64,000 bases of DNA, taken from NCBI GenBank assembly GCA_000722615.1, contig JOKI01000006.1, positions 1 through 64,000 of the forward strand. The letters are read 5' to 3'. Each line of letters begins with the position of its first letter. Position 1 is the stretch's first letter. Below are positions 17,825 through 25,849 of the stretch, in pieces. The DNA comes from Pseudorhizobium pelagicum. GTDB taxonomy: Bacteria; Pseudomonadota; Alphaproteobacteria; Rhizobiales; Rhizobiaceae. Under the pieces are notes generated by a model, which saw only the letters and a program-made list of their open reading frames with translations, was not told the DNA's origin and ran no database searches. The position numbers and the translations under genes were made by a program.

Positions 17825-18505
17825 CTAGATCATTTGGCGCACGACACCGGCGACGAGGCGGCGCGATAGAAGCACGGGCGCATCGACGGTCTCGCGAACG
17901 GCATCGAGCATCTCCTTCGAGTAGCCCATGCAATGCATGACGACGAGATCACAGCCATCGAGACCGCGGGCTCGGTCAGCCATATCGTCGCCCGCATAGG
18001 GGGATGCGGCGACGAGCCGTGGGCTGCCGGGAAAGACGTGGCGTTCGGCAAAATCCTTCACCTGGCGCTCCAGGGGCAGAATGACGCCCAGTTGCCGGGC
18101 CGAGACGGCAAGCGCATCGACGGTCGAGTCGACGATTCGTTGCGCCTCGACGACCAGCGTCTTCTTCAGTGGTTCGATCTTGGTGCCGGTACACAGGAGG
18201 ACGATGAGATCGAACCCCTGCTGGTCGACGCGCTCCAGAAGCAGGTTGAGCCTGGCTTCCGTACGCAGCGTCGAGGTGACGATCTCGGCACCGTTGGCCA
18301 TACGCGTTGCAAAGGAATGTTCCCCGGCGCTTGCGCGTATGGCATCCAGTTCGTCGGGGCTCATCCCATCGAGCACCCCGAACTCCTCGACGTCGACACT
18401 GCCTTCGGGAAGACCCAGGCTGATATCCGCCATCATCTCCGGGACAATATCGGTGCGCGGCGACTGACCAATGGTCACGAATGCGATCTTGAAAGGAACT
18501 GGCAT
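17825..18505 (-). CDS. AroM family protein
   Basis: A 226-residue protein of the AroM family. The N-terminal FKIAFVTIGQSPRTDIVPEM signature, the FGVLDGMSPDEL segment, the LLCTGTKIEPL strand-turn and the C-terminal LVVMHCMGYSKEM are visible. The family lies near the Asp/Glu racemase-like fold; biochemical function is not established. The conserved Cys residues (LLCTG and HCMGY) would be candidate catalytic residues. The start at 18505 is preferred because the family signature begins immediately and the longer frame would run through the operator at 18571. It leads the peptide-ABC operon. A regulator containing the same kind of domain is encoded just upstream. Confidence 0.85.
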   Translation of the reverse strand: MPVPFKIAFVTIGQSPRTDIVPEMMADISLGLPEGSVDVEEFGVLDGMSPDELDAIRASAGEHSFATRMANGAEIVTSTLRTEARLNLLLERVDQQGFDLIVLLCTGTKIEPLKKTLVVEAQRIVDSTVDALAVSARQLGVILPLERQVKDFAERHVFPGSPRLVAASPYAGDDMADRARGLDGCDLVVMHCMGYSKEMLDAVRETVDAPVLLSRRLVAGVVRQMI

Positions 18506-18570
18506 GCGGTCGGATGTCCTTGTACGGGCTCGATACCGACTGAGCGTACTGCCCGACACAGCGCATCCTC

Positions 18571-18590
18571 TATAGGGTTGTCCCCCTATC
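18571..18590. promoter_or_regulatory. Candidate operator 1 of the AroM-LuxR regulator
   Basis: TATAGGGTTGTCCCCCTATC is an imperfect 20-bp inverted repeat (arms ATAGGG/CCCTAT) located 65 bases upstream of the aroM-like start. Fourteen of 20 positions, including both 7-base outer arms, are identical to the site at 19718-19737 in front of the DUF917 operon. The length and dyad suit LuxR/NarL-type dimers. Assignment to the neighbouring fusion regulator is inference. Confidence 0.65.
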
Positions 18591-18689
18591 TTGAAAGAAA
18601 ACCAACCCGGACCCCAGCGCGCGTTTTAGGCAAATTACGCGCCCGTCGTCAAAACCATGCTGAAAATTGCGCCAACGATAAAAATCTGC

Positions 18690-19583
18690 TTACGGGTGAC
18701 CCGCAGCCACGACCATGCGGATGAGCGTATTGGAGGAGCTGACCTCCATCTTGCTCATCACGTTGGAGCGATGGATTTCCACCGTCTTGGGGCTGATGCC
18801 AAGCTGCCGGGCAATCGCTTTGTTGGACAGCCCCTCCGCCACCAGCGACAGGACCTGGCGCTCGCGCGGTGTCAGTCGCTGCAGCTTTTCGGTGAATTCC
18901 GTTGAAACCCCCGGCGCGGTGGCGGGGTGGGTGCCATGCAGCAGAAGGCGGATGGCGCTGGCTATAATGCGGCGTGCCAGGACAACGGGCTTGCCGCTCG
19001 CCTTTGCGACCATCTGCCGATCAGCATCGGTGAAACTGACCGAGTTGAGCACGATGATTTCGCAATCTGCCAGATCCAGAAGGGCATTCGCAAGCAGCGC
19101 CTTGTCGCCATCGGCGGCATAGCTTGCAGTCACCCGGTAGGAGGCCAGTGCGGGGATGTCCAGCTCGTTGATCTGTTGGGCAAGCGGTTGCACCAGCCCG
19201 ACGGCTGCCCCCTGCGCCGCAAGCGAAATCACCGTCGATTCCATCGCGCGCTGGGCGTTGACCATTGGACATGTGCTCTCGAAGTCTCGAAACAGCCCGG
19301 TTGACAGGATGACCACGAGATCGAACTCGTTGCGGTGAAACCCTGCGGCGATCGCGGCCATGCGCTCAGCGATGCGCGGCTTGGAAATGACAACGTCACT
19401 TCCGTCCGCCAGCCGGGTGACAATGCTTGCTTCACCGGGGCGAACCTTCAGATCGGCGATCTGCGCCGACGACAGGCCGTCGAGGGCACCAATTTCGACA
19501 GGCACGATCGGCAGGTCCAGGCTTTCCAGCATCTCGTCGATGATGTCGGCGCGTGGCGACTGCCCGACGCTCAGAAACATCAC
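18690..19583 (-). CDS. Fusion transcriptional regulator: AroM-like domain plus LuxR-type HTH
   Basis: A 297-residue protein. Residues about 1-220 are AroM-like: SVGQSPRADIIDEML, IGALDGLSSAQIADL, VVILSTGLF and the VVLARRI segment all align with the AroM-family protein encoded at 17825-18505. Residues about 230-297 form a LuxR-type DNA-binding domain (LTPRERQVLSLVAEGLSNKA, IARQLGISPKTVEIHRSNVM). At the positions of the two Cys residues in the AroM protein, this one has Ser/Asn (LSTG, LNSVS), which suggests ligand sensing rather than catalysis. The start is uncertain: GTG 19583 or ATG 19580 have a weak ribosome-binding site, while a CTG at 19652 has AAAGGA upstream. It lies between the two operons that carry the shared inverted repeat. 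Confidence 0.85.
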   Translation of the reverse strand: MMFLSVGQSPRADIIDEMLESLDLPIVPVEIGALDGLSSAQIADLKVRPGEASIVTRLADGSDVVISKPRIAERMAAIAAGFHRNEFDLVVILSTGLFRDFESTCPMVNAQRAMESTVISLAAQGAAVGLVQPLAQQINELDIPALASYRVTASYAADGDKALLANALLDLADCEIIVLNSVSFTDADRQMVAKASGKPVVLARRIIASAIRLLLHGTHPATAPGVSTEFTEKLQRLTPRERQVLSLVAEGLSNKAIARQLGISPKTVEIHRSNVMSKMEVSSSNTLIRMVVAAGHP

Positions 19584-19717
19584 TCTGTGGCGCGCCTCGC
19601 TGGGGCTCGGCGCGGCCTTGGCCGGTGTGAATGTGCTGGTGTTCGTGCCCAGGTCACTGTCCTTTCAATCACTTGCACAAGCAGTTGTAACGCCGCCCAA
19701 AAACAAGGCAAGGCCAT

Positions 19718-19737
19718 TATAGGGGCAGTCCCCTATA
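19718..19737. promoter_or_regulatory. Candidate operator 2 of the AroM-LuxR regulator
   Basis: TATAGGGGCAGTCCCCTATA is a perfect inverted repeat (8-base arms, 4-base centre) in the divergent promoter region, 52 bases upstream of the DUF917 gene and 134 bases upstream of the regulator start. It matches the site in front of the aroM-like gene, so both operons and perhaps the regulator itself are probably controlled together. Confidence 0.7.
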
Positions 19738-19789
19738 GGCAGCGCTCCCGGCGCGTGGCTAGGTTGTAGCACATTCCTCGGAGGGTAAT

Positions 19790-20869
19790 ATGATCCGTGA
19801 TTTCGATGAGAGCGAGATTGATCCGCTCGCGGTGGGCGCCTGGATCCTCGGGACCGGCGGCGGCGGCAGCCCCTATCTGGCCCAGCTCAATCTGAAAAAA
19901 CTCTACAAGGACGGCAAGCGCGTCAAGCTGATGGACCCGCTGGCGCTCGACGACGACGATGCCGTCGCGGTCGTGTCCAAGATGGGCGCTCCGCTCGTGG
20001 GGCAGGAACGTCTTGTCGATCCAGCCCACCTCGCTAGGGCAATGCAACTGATGGAGGAGTTTACCGGCCGCAAGTTTCGCGCCGTCATGAGCGTCGAAAT
20101 CGGCGGTGGCAACGCCCTGTCGCCCTTCCTGGCCGGTGCCATGCTGGATATTCCCGTGATCGACGCCGACGCCATGGGACGCGCCTATCCCGAAGCCCAG
20201 ATGACGAGCTTCGCGATCGGCGATCTGCCGATGTATCCTCTGACGCTGGTGGACTGCCGCGACAACGAGGCGATTGTCGCCAAGGCCGCATCCTGGAAGT
20301 GGATGGAGCGTATTTCCCGCAAGATCTGCACCGAAGTCGGCTCCACCTCGGCGACCTGCAAGGCCCCGCGGACCGGCAAGGAAGTCAAGGAATGGGGCGT
20401 GCTCCACACCGTCACCAAGGCCACAAGCCTCGGCCGCGCGGTGTTGGAGGCACGCGCTGCCCATAGCGATCCAATCGATGCTGTTCTTGCCCATGAGAAG
20501 GGGAAAGTGCTCTTCAAAGGCAAGATCTCGGATGTCGACCGCACGACGACCGGCGGCTTCCTGCGTGGCGCTGCCCAGATCGATGGCCTGGACGCAGACC
20601 GTGGCTCCGCGGTTGAACTGGCATTCCAGAACGAATGGGCCGTGGCCTTCCGCGACGGCCAGCCGATCGCCATGACCCCTGACCTGATCTGCTTGCTCGA
20701 CACGGTTTCGGGTGAAGCGATCGGCACGGAAACCGTGCGCTATGGCCAGCGCGTCACTGTAGTTGCCCTTCCGGCCCCGGGCGTGCTGACCACGCCGAAG
20801 GGCCTGGAGCACGTCGGTCCTCGCGCCTTCGGATATGACCTGGACTTCAAATCGGTGTTTGCAGCATGA
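19790..20869 (+). CDS. DUF917 family protein
   Basis: A 359-residue protein of the DUF917 family, recognised from GAWILGTGGGGSPYL at the N-terminus, the MSVEIGGGNALSP segment and the PVIDADAMGRAYPEAQM motif. Family members are commonly encoded next to hydantoinase/oxoprolinase-like proteins, as here: its stop overlaps the next gene's start (ATGA). No reaction is firmly established; a role as partner subunit in processing hydantoin-like or amide substrates is inference. GGAGG precedes the ATG. The candidate operator lies just upstream. Confidence 0.85.
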   Translation: MIRDFDESEIDPLAVGAWILGTGGGGSPYLAQLNLKKLYKDGKRVKLMDPLALDDDDAVAVVSKMGAPLVGQERLVDPAHLARAMQLMEEFTGRKFRAVMSVEIGGGNALSPFLAGAMLDIPVIDADAMGRAYPEAQMTSFAIGDLPMYPLTLVDCRDNEAIVAKAASWKWMERISRKICTEVGSTSATCKAPRTGKEVKEWGVLHTVTKATSLGRAVLEARAAHSDPIDAVLAHEKGKVLFKGKISDVDRTTTGGFLRGAAQIDGLDADRGSAVELAFQNEWAVAFRDGQPIAMTPDLICLLDTVSGEAIGTETVRYGQRVTVVALPAPGVLTTPKGLEHVGPRAFGYDLDFKSVFAA

Positions 20870-22428
20870 AGCGAATTGGAATTGACGTTGGCGGCACGAA
20901 TACGGATGCCGTGCTCATCGATGGCGAGACGGTTGTCGCCGCTATCAAGTTTCCCACCACCGCAGATGTGATGCAGGGGGTGGTCAATGCGATTGGCCAC
21001 GTGGTCAAGGCGCAGCCGCCCGGTGCCAGTCCGGTCGATGCCGTGATGATCGGCACCACGCATTTCACCAATGCGGTGGTCGAGCGCGCGCGCCTCGAAC
21101 GCGTTGCAGCGATCCGGATTGCCATGCCGGCGGGAGCATCCCTGCCCCCGATGGTCGACTGGCCGGATGATCTTCGCGAGGCTGTCAATCCGCTGTCCTA
21201 TATGGTGCACGGTGGCCATGAGTATGATGGCCAGCCCCTCGTCCCGCTGGCGCGCGGCGAGATCCGCGATGCGGCGATGAAGATCAGGGACGCCGGGATC
21301 GACGCCATCGGCATCACCGCGCTGTTTTCTCCGCTGACGGCCGAGGGTGAGCTGGAAGCCGCCGAAATCATCCGCTCGGTTATTCCGAACGCGCGCATCA
21401 CCCTGTCTCACACGCTGGGCCGCATCGGCCTGCTGGAGCGCGAGAATGTGACGCTGTTGAACGCTGCACTTCAAGGCCTCGGACACACGACCGTCGAGGC
21501 GTTCAAAAACGCGCTTCGCAAGGCCGGGATCGACGCACCCTTCTACCTCACCCAGAACGACGGCACGGTGGTGCTGGCCGATGTCGCCGCAGCGAACCCG
21601 GTCTACAGCTTCGCCTCCGGCCCCACCAACTCAATGCGTGGTGCAGCGTTCTTGACCGGGCTCAAGGAAGCCATGGTTGTCGATGTCGGCGGCACCACCT
21701 CCGATGTCGGCTGCCTTGTCGGGGGCTTTCCACGCGAGGCCAACAACGTGGTCGAGATCGGCGGTGTCCGCACGCTGTTCCGGATGCCGGACCTGCTTCC
21801 CATGGCACTTGGCGGCGGCACCATCATTGACCCTCAGACCCGAAAAATCGGCCCGCGCTCGGTCGGCTATCGCATCACGCAGGAGGCGCTGGTCTTCGGT
21901 GGCAGCACCCTGACCACCACCGACGTTGCTGTTGCTGCCGGTCTTGTCGAGATTGGCGACCGGGATCGTGTCAAGCATCTCGACCAGGATTTCGTTGCCG
22001 ATCTTCTGAAGCGGATCGCCGTGATGGTGGAGGATGGGGTCGACCGAATGAAGACTTCGGCGGACGGCGTGAAGCTCATCGCCGTCGGGGGCGGTGCCTT
22101 CCTGATTCCGGAAACTCTGAAAGGTGCCGCTGACGTTCTTCGTGTGGAACACGCGGGGGTCGCCAATGCCCTTGGTGCAGCAATGGCACAAGTGTCGGGC
22201 GAAGTTGACCAGGTCTTCTCGGGCATGTCACGCGACAAGGCGATTGCCGAAGCAGACAGGGTCGCTCGCGAACGCGCCGTCCAGGCAGGCGCCGATCCGA
22301 ATTCTCTCGTGACACTTGATACGGAAGATATTCCGATCGCTTACCTGCCCGGCGACGCGCGCCGGGTCCGCGTTCGCGTCGTGGGCGACATTGCGTTTAT
22401 GAAAGATCAGCAAAAGCAGGCCTCGTGA
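20866..22428 (+). CDS. Hydantoinase/oxoprolinase family protein (HyuA-like)
   Basis: A 520-residue protein of the hydantoinase A/oxoprolinase family with an ASKHA-type nucleotide-binding fold. MKRIGIDVGGTNTDAVLID is the N-terminal phosphate-1 motif, MIGTTHFTNAVVER is the characteristic second motif, and MVVDVGGTTSDVGCL in the middle is the second phosphate loop. Relatives use ATP to open cyclic amides such as 5-oxoproline or hydantoins. At 520 residues it is shorter than the full HyuA (about 690-700), as usual for members paired with DUF917. It is co-translated with the DUF917 gene and followed by a long hairpin. Confidence 0.88.
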   Translation: MKRIGIDVGGTNTDAVLIDGETVVAAIKFPTTADVMQGVVNAIGHVVKAQPPGASPVDAVMIGTTHFTNAVVERARLERVAAIRIAMPAGASLPPMVDWPDDLREAVNPLSYMVHGGHEYDGQPLVPLARGEIRDAAMKIRDAGIDAIGITALFSPLTAEGELEAAEIIRSVIPNARITLSHTLGRIGLLERENVTLLNAALQGLGHTTVEAFKNALRKAGIDAPFYLTQNDGTVVLADVAAANPVYSFASGPTNSMRGAAFLTGLKEAMVVDVGGTTSDVGCLVGGFPREANNVVEIGGVRTLFRMPDLLPMALGGGTIIDPQTRKIGPRSVGYRITQEALVFGGSTLTTTDVAVAAGLVEIGDRDRVKHLDQDFVADLLKRIAVMVEDGVDRMKTSADGVKLIAVGGGAFLIPETLKGAADVLRVEHAGVANALGAAMAQVSGEVDQVFSGMSRDKAIAEADRVARERAVQAGADPNSLVTLDTEDIPIAYLPGDARRVRVRVVGDIAFMKDQQKQAS

Positions 22429-22443
22429 GGGTCGGTCTTGCAG

Positions 22444-22476
22444 CCGATGCGGGCGGTGATGAACCACCCGCATCGG
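22444..22476 (+). terminator. Terminator-like hairpin after the DUF917-hydantoinase operon
   Basis: CCGATGCGGGCGGT at 22444-22457 pairs with 22463-22476 with one mismatch in 14 and a 5-base loop, beginning 16 bases after the stop codon. Only a short pyrimidine stretch follows, so termination may be partial. Confidence 0.5.
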
Positions 22477-22676
22477 TCTCCTGGACCTCGGCGGCGCTCA
22501 GGTAGCGATCGCGCAGGCTGGATGGCTCGTTACCGACAGCGGCTGCATCGGCGCGCCTTGCTCCTCCCCGGGCCGCCCGGTGGCGCTGTCACTTTGACGT
22601 GCCGACGTGTCGAAAAGCAGATTGTACCTTCTGACGGATCCGATTAGGATGTGGGTGGCCGTAGGCGGATTTGAAG

Positions 22677-23387
22677 ATGCAGAAATCGCTTGACGCTCTT
22701 GGCGCTTTTTCCGCCTTGCTTTCCAATGCCGACACCACCCGGGAGGTGGCCGAAGCACTGTGCCGGGCCTTGCTGCCGTTCGGCTTCGAGGCCTGCCTGT
22801 TTGCGCAACTGGCGCCGACGACGACGCCCTCACCGGATATCCTCGCCGATCTCTGGCCCAGCGCATGGTCCAGCCATTATTTCAAAAAGGGCTTGGTCGC
22901 CCGTGATCCCTGTGCTGCGCAGTGCCTCAGGACGAGCCAGCTGTTCAGTTGGCGCAGTATTGCGCAAAGGCGCCTGCAGCGGGACGAACGCTCGGTGATG
23001 GAGACCGCTGCAGCATTTGGTCTGCAAGACGGCTTCTGCCTGCCGGTGCATGGCGCCAACGGCCAGATCGGCGTCATTTCGCTGGCAGGCCAGTCCGTCG
23101 AACACTCGCGCAATGCCCGTTTCGTCATCGAGGCCGCCGGCTACTGCAGTTACCAGAAGCTCAGTCGGCTCCGGCAGCAGTCAGTCCAGCCTGTCCTGAC
23201 CCGACGCCAGGCAGAAGTCTGTGACTGGGTGGCTGCCGGCAAAACCACCGCCCAGACGGCCGCCATCCTGGGCATCGCGGAAGCGACCGTCGAGCAGCAT
23301 CTGAAGGACAGTCGTGTGCGTCTGGGCGCGGCCAATCGGGTGCACACCGTTGTCACCGCAATCAGGCGGCGAGAGATTCCGATCTAG
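22677..23387 (+). CDS. LuxR-type quorum-sensing regulator (acyl-homoserine-lactone receptor)
   Basis: A 236-residue regulator with an N-terminal autoinducer-binding domain and a C-terminal GerE/LuxR helix-turn-helix (LTRRQAEVCDWVAAGKTTAQ, ILGIAEATVEQHLKDSRVRL). The residues that hold acyl-homoserine lactone in TraR-type receptors are all in place: Trp64, Tyr68, Asp77, Pro78, Trp92, Gly119 (numbered from the ATG at 22677). That start has GGCGGA 8 bases upstream; an in-frame TTG lies 6 bases earlier. A LuxI-type synthase gene follows 116 bases downstream, so this is a complete signalling pair. No lux-box-like dyad was identified with confidence. Confidence 0.9.
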   Translation: MQKSLDALGAFSALLSNADTTREVAEALCRALLPFGFEACLFAQLAPTTTPSPDILADLWPSAWSSHYFKKGLVARDPCAAQCLRTSQLFSWRSIAQRRLQRDERSVMETAAAFGLQDGFCLPVHGANGQIGVISLAGQSVEHSRNARFVIEAAGYCSYQKLSRLRQQSVQPVLTRRQAEVCDWVAAGKTTAQTAAILGIAEATVEQHLKDSRVRLGAANRVHTVVTAIRRREIPI

Positions 23388-23503
23388 TCCCCCGCTGAGA
23401 CAGCTTAGGCGAATGCCAGCTTGCCGTTTCTACCCATTTTCCGGGATATCGGCGGGGCCGTCTGCGCGCTATCATTTTCCGATGCAGAGGTCGCGAGGCG
23501 GGC

Positions 23504-24178
23504 ATGCAGGTCATTGCATTCGACGGAACGGAATCGGCGCGTACGGAGGGTCTTCTCCGGCAAAGCTTCAAGCTGCGCGCACAGGTGTTTCAGGACCGCC
23601 TGCGCTGGAACGTGCGGGTGTCGGGTGGGCAGGAACGCGACATCTTCGATCGGCTGCAACCCACCTATCTGGCCGCTGTGACCCCGGACGACATGGTCGT
23701 TGGGTGTGTCCGGTTGCTTCCGGCACATGGCCCGACGATGCTGTCGACGGTGTTCTCAACCCTGTTGAGCGATGGCACGGTCGTTGACCTTTGCCGTTGC
23801 GTGGAGGCATCCCGCTTTTGCGTCGACACCGCACGCCATCGCGACGGAAGCGTCCTGCATAACGCCACGCGCAGTCTGTTTGCAGCCATGGTGGATTGGT
23901 CGCTGCGGCAAGGCTTTGCCGCCATTGTGGTGGTGGTCGATCTGAGGATGGAGCGCGTTCTAAGGCGCGCACGATGGCCGCTGTCGCGGCTCGGTAATCC
24001 GAAGCCTATGGGGATGACATCCGGCGTCGCCGGCATGTTAACCGTCTGCGCCCGCCAGTTGCGGACGCTGCGGCCCGATGACTACGGCATGCTCGACCTC
24101 TGCGGCACGGTGCTGAACCCTGCAAGCCAGGAGCCGCCGCCTTGCACGCTCGCCATGGCCGAAGCTTCACGGCTGTAA
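23504..24178 (+). CDS. Acyl-homoserine-lactone synthase (LuxI/TraI family)
   Basis: A 224-residue autoinducer synthase that makes acyl-homoserine lactone from S-adenosylmethionine and an acyl-carrier-protein. The family's invariant residues are all visible: Arg25, Phe29 and Trp35 in FKLRAQVFQDRLRW, Asp46 and Asp49 in ERDIFD, Arg70 in GCVRLLP, and Glu101/Arg104 in EASRF. It therefore looks active; acyl chain length cannot be predicted. The gene is preceded by its cognate luxR-type gene and followed after 33 bases by a small conserved-looking gene in the same direction. Confidence 0.92.
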   Translation: MQVIAFDGTESARTEGLLRQSFKLRAQVFQDRLRWNVRVSGGQERDIFDRLQPTYLAAVTPDDMVVGCVRLLPAHGPTMLSTVFSTLLSDGTVVDLCRCVEASRFCVDTARHRDGSVLHNATRSLFAAMVDWSLRQGFAAIVVVVDLRMERVLRRARWPLSRLGNPKPMGMTSGVAGMLTVCARQLRTLRPDDYGMLDLCGTVLNPASQEPPPCTLAMAEASRL

Positions 24179-24211
24179 CGACTGAACCGGGGGAGCCTGG
24201 GAGGCATTGCG

Positions 24212-24514
24212 ATGGATGGATCTCTGTGGTGCCTCTTGCAGGAACATGCCGGCCTTGCTGCTGCGGCCCAAGTCGCCGAGGGCCGCGGCCTGTGGCACAG
24301 CGAATGCCTGAGACACGAGAAGTTCGTCCGGACCCAGCTGCTGGAGCACGTGCCCGCATCCAACCCGGAGGCGCAGGTGAAGCTCCTCTACCTCTGCCTG
24401 TTCCTGATCAAGGCCAGGATCAGTCTTGACCGTCAATCCACCGAAACCGTACTGCGGTCGGTCAGCGACTTCCTCCAGGCGCCCGCGTCAGCGTCACGCT
24501 CTAGGCGCCTGTAA
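24212..24514 (+). CDS. Small protein of unknown function in the quorum-sensing operon
   Basis: A 100-residue hypothetical protein starting at ATG 24212 with GGGAGG 8 bases upstream. The sequence is mostly predicted helical, with a hydrophobic patch (VKLLYLCLFLIKARIS) that could be a short membrane-associated helix or a protein core helix. It follows the synthase gene by 33 bases in the same direction and stops 13 bases before the convergent FTCD_C-like gene, so it is likely the third gene of the quorum-sensing transcript. No family was recognised. Confidence 0.6.
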   Translation: MDGSLWCLLQEHAGLAAAAQVAEGRGLWHSECLRHEKFVRTQLLEHVPASNPEAQVKLLYLCLFLIKARISLDRQSTETVLRSVSDFLQAPASASRSRRL

Positions 24515-24527
24515 CTGCTGGAGCCCG

Positions 24528-25211
24528 CTAGATCTCGTAGCCCGCTGCTTTCGCCTGTATCCTGATCGCCGCATAGGCTGCCTTCCCGCGTCGGAAAACG
24601 TCCTCCCTGTCGGCGGAAAGGGCTTCCTCAGATTGGGACTGGCCGGATTTCAGATTGATGTCGACGGCCAGAAGCACACCGGTAAGAGCGCCACGCAGCA
24701 ACGCCGCGCCACCGTAGATGTCACTGACCACCGTCGGCCTGATCCTGTCACCAGTGACCACGACAAGTTCCAGCGCCTCGACAATCACATGCGCGGCCTG
24801 CACCGGCATCTGCGTCGCCACTGTCTCGGCACTGCTGACGGCGTCATCCCGCGAGCGGGCCTGTTCGGCCGAAACGGCTGCGGCGCGACCACCCTCTGAG
24901 GCCTGCGGCCGACGCCGTCTTTTGAGCGCCTCAAGATAGGCCCGGAAAGCGTCCTGGTCGGCATCGGCAAGATCGGCGAGGGCGGCAGACTGATGGTCCA
25001 GTGCTGCAAGCGCCTGCTCGAGCTCGTCGGCGGTGGCCTCGCTGCCGCCTTTGCTGCCCCCGGTGTTTCCAAGCGAGACGTCCACGGCCATCCTGATCAG
25101 CGACAGACCGATCAATGCGGCCAGAATCGATGCCGTACTTCCCCCCAGATCCGGCGAGCGGTGGCCGGTGACCGCAAGGATTGTGTGCAGCGGCTGGTCA
25201 ACAAGATCCAC
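24528..25211 (-). CDS. Cyclodeaminase/cyclohydrolase-like (FTCD C-terminal domain) protein
   Basis: A 227-residue helical protein of the FTCD_C family, which includes formimidoyltetrahydrofolate cyclodeaminase and methenyltetrahydrofolate cyclohydrolase. The family pattern is visible in SPDLGGSTASILAALIGLSL near the N-terminus (Gly-Gly-Gly/Ser-rich helix start), DLADADQDAFRAYLEALK in the middle and SDIYGGAALLRGALTGVLL toward the C-terminus. It begins with GTG. It stands alone, with no folate pathway gene nearby, so the substrate is uncertain. A possible stress-type promoter lies 38 bases upstream. Confidence 0.75.
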   Translation of the reverse strand: MDLVDQPLHTILAVTGHRSPDLGGSTASILAALIGLSLIRMAVDVSLGNTGGSKGGSEATADELEQALAALDHQSAALADLADADQDAFRAYLEALKRRRRPQASEGGRAAAVSAEQARSRDDAVSSAETVATQMPVQAAHVIVEALELVVVTGDRIRPTVVSDIYGGAALLRGALTGVLLAVDINLKSGQSQSEEALSADREDVFRRGKAAYAAIRIQAKAAGYEI

Positions 25212-25248
25212 GAGAGGTCGCCTTCCTTGCAGAGGGGTGCAAGACGCA

Positions 25249-25273
25249 AACTCGGCATGATGGTGAACGTTCC
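25249..25273 (-). promoter_or_regulatory. Possible EcfG-type promoter for the FTCD_C-like gene
   Basis: Read on the minus strand, GGAAC (25273-25269) is followed after 17 bases by GTTT (25251-25248). This is close to the alphaproteobacterial general-stress consensus GGAAC-N16/17-CGTT, but the base before GTT is A rather than C. The -10 element lies about 38 bases before the GTG start. Confidence 0.35.
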
Positions 25274-25297
25274 CGACGGTTTTCCGACCGGCCTCGA

Positions 25298-25816
25298 CTA
25301 TTTTTTGGGCAACGGCGGACGGGCTGCGACGGAAGGTGGCGCGGCGCCGTCCTCGTTCTTGGCCTGGAGCACGGCGACGGTTTCCAGCAGGGTCACCACC
25401 GAAGCCAGGGTCTCGGCGGGCAAGTCTTCGAGCAATCTGATCATCCGGTAGCGGCTTTCCGCTTCCTGTTGATCATCACCCCACAGATGCGGAGCCGCCG
25501 CAAACAGCATTGTCAGCGGCGAAACGCCCAGCACTTCGCTGAGATGGATGAGCCGGCTGACCGTCATCTTCGAGGAACTGCGCTCGTAGCGGCCGTAGAC
25601 CTGCTCGCTGAGGCCCACCAGGGTCGAAAGTTCGGCCCTGCTTAAGCCCTTGTCCTGCCGGCAGGCCCGCAGGGCATCACCGAGCCGGGCATCGAGTTCG
25701 TCGAAGGTGGCAATGCCGGACAAGCCTTCGTGTCGGTAGACCGGCTTCTGGTTGCCCGGATCGATGGTACGCACCAGCCCGCGCTCGGCGATGTGACTGT
25801 CCAAGCTCTTGTTCAT
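25298..25816 (-). CDS. XRE-family HTH transcriptional regulator
   Basis: A 172-residue (from 25816) regulator with a central Cro/CI-type helix-turn-helix: LGDALRACRQDKGLSRAELS followed by TLVGLSEQVYGRYERSSSKM. A helical C-terminal region (LLEDLPAETLASVVTLLETV) probably dimerises. An in-frame ATG at 25849 adds 11 residues, and neither start has a strong ribosome-binding site. It lies just upstream of the FTCD_C-like gene in the same direction, with an 86-base gap that holds a possible promoter, so it may or may not be co-transcribed. Target unknown. Confidence 0.75.
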   Translation of the reverse strand: MNKSLDSHIAERGLVRTIDPGNQKPVYRHEGLSGIATFDELDARLGDALRACRQDKGLSRAELSTLVGLSEQVYGRYERSSSKMTVSRLIHLSEVLGVSPLTMLFAAAPHLWGDDQQEAESRYRMIRLLEDLPAETLASVVTLLETVAVLQAKNEDGAAPPSVAARPPLPKK

Positions 25817-25849
25817 GTTCTGCCACCCGCTGCCTGACCGGCCTTTCAT

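Noticed and set aside
19733..20812. Leftward frame of about 360 codons opposite the DUF917 gene
   Set aside because: DUF917 signatures are on the plus strand; the antisense product has no recognisable fold and would cover the operator at 19718-19737 only by its end.
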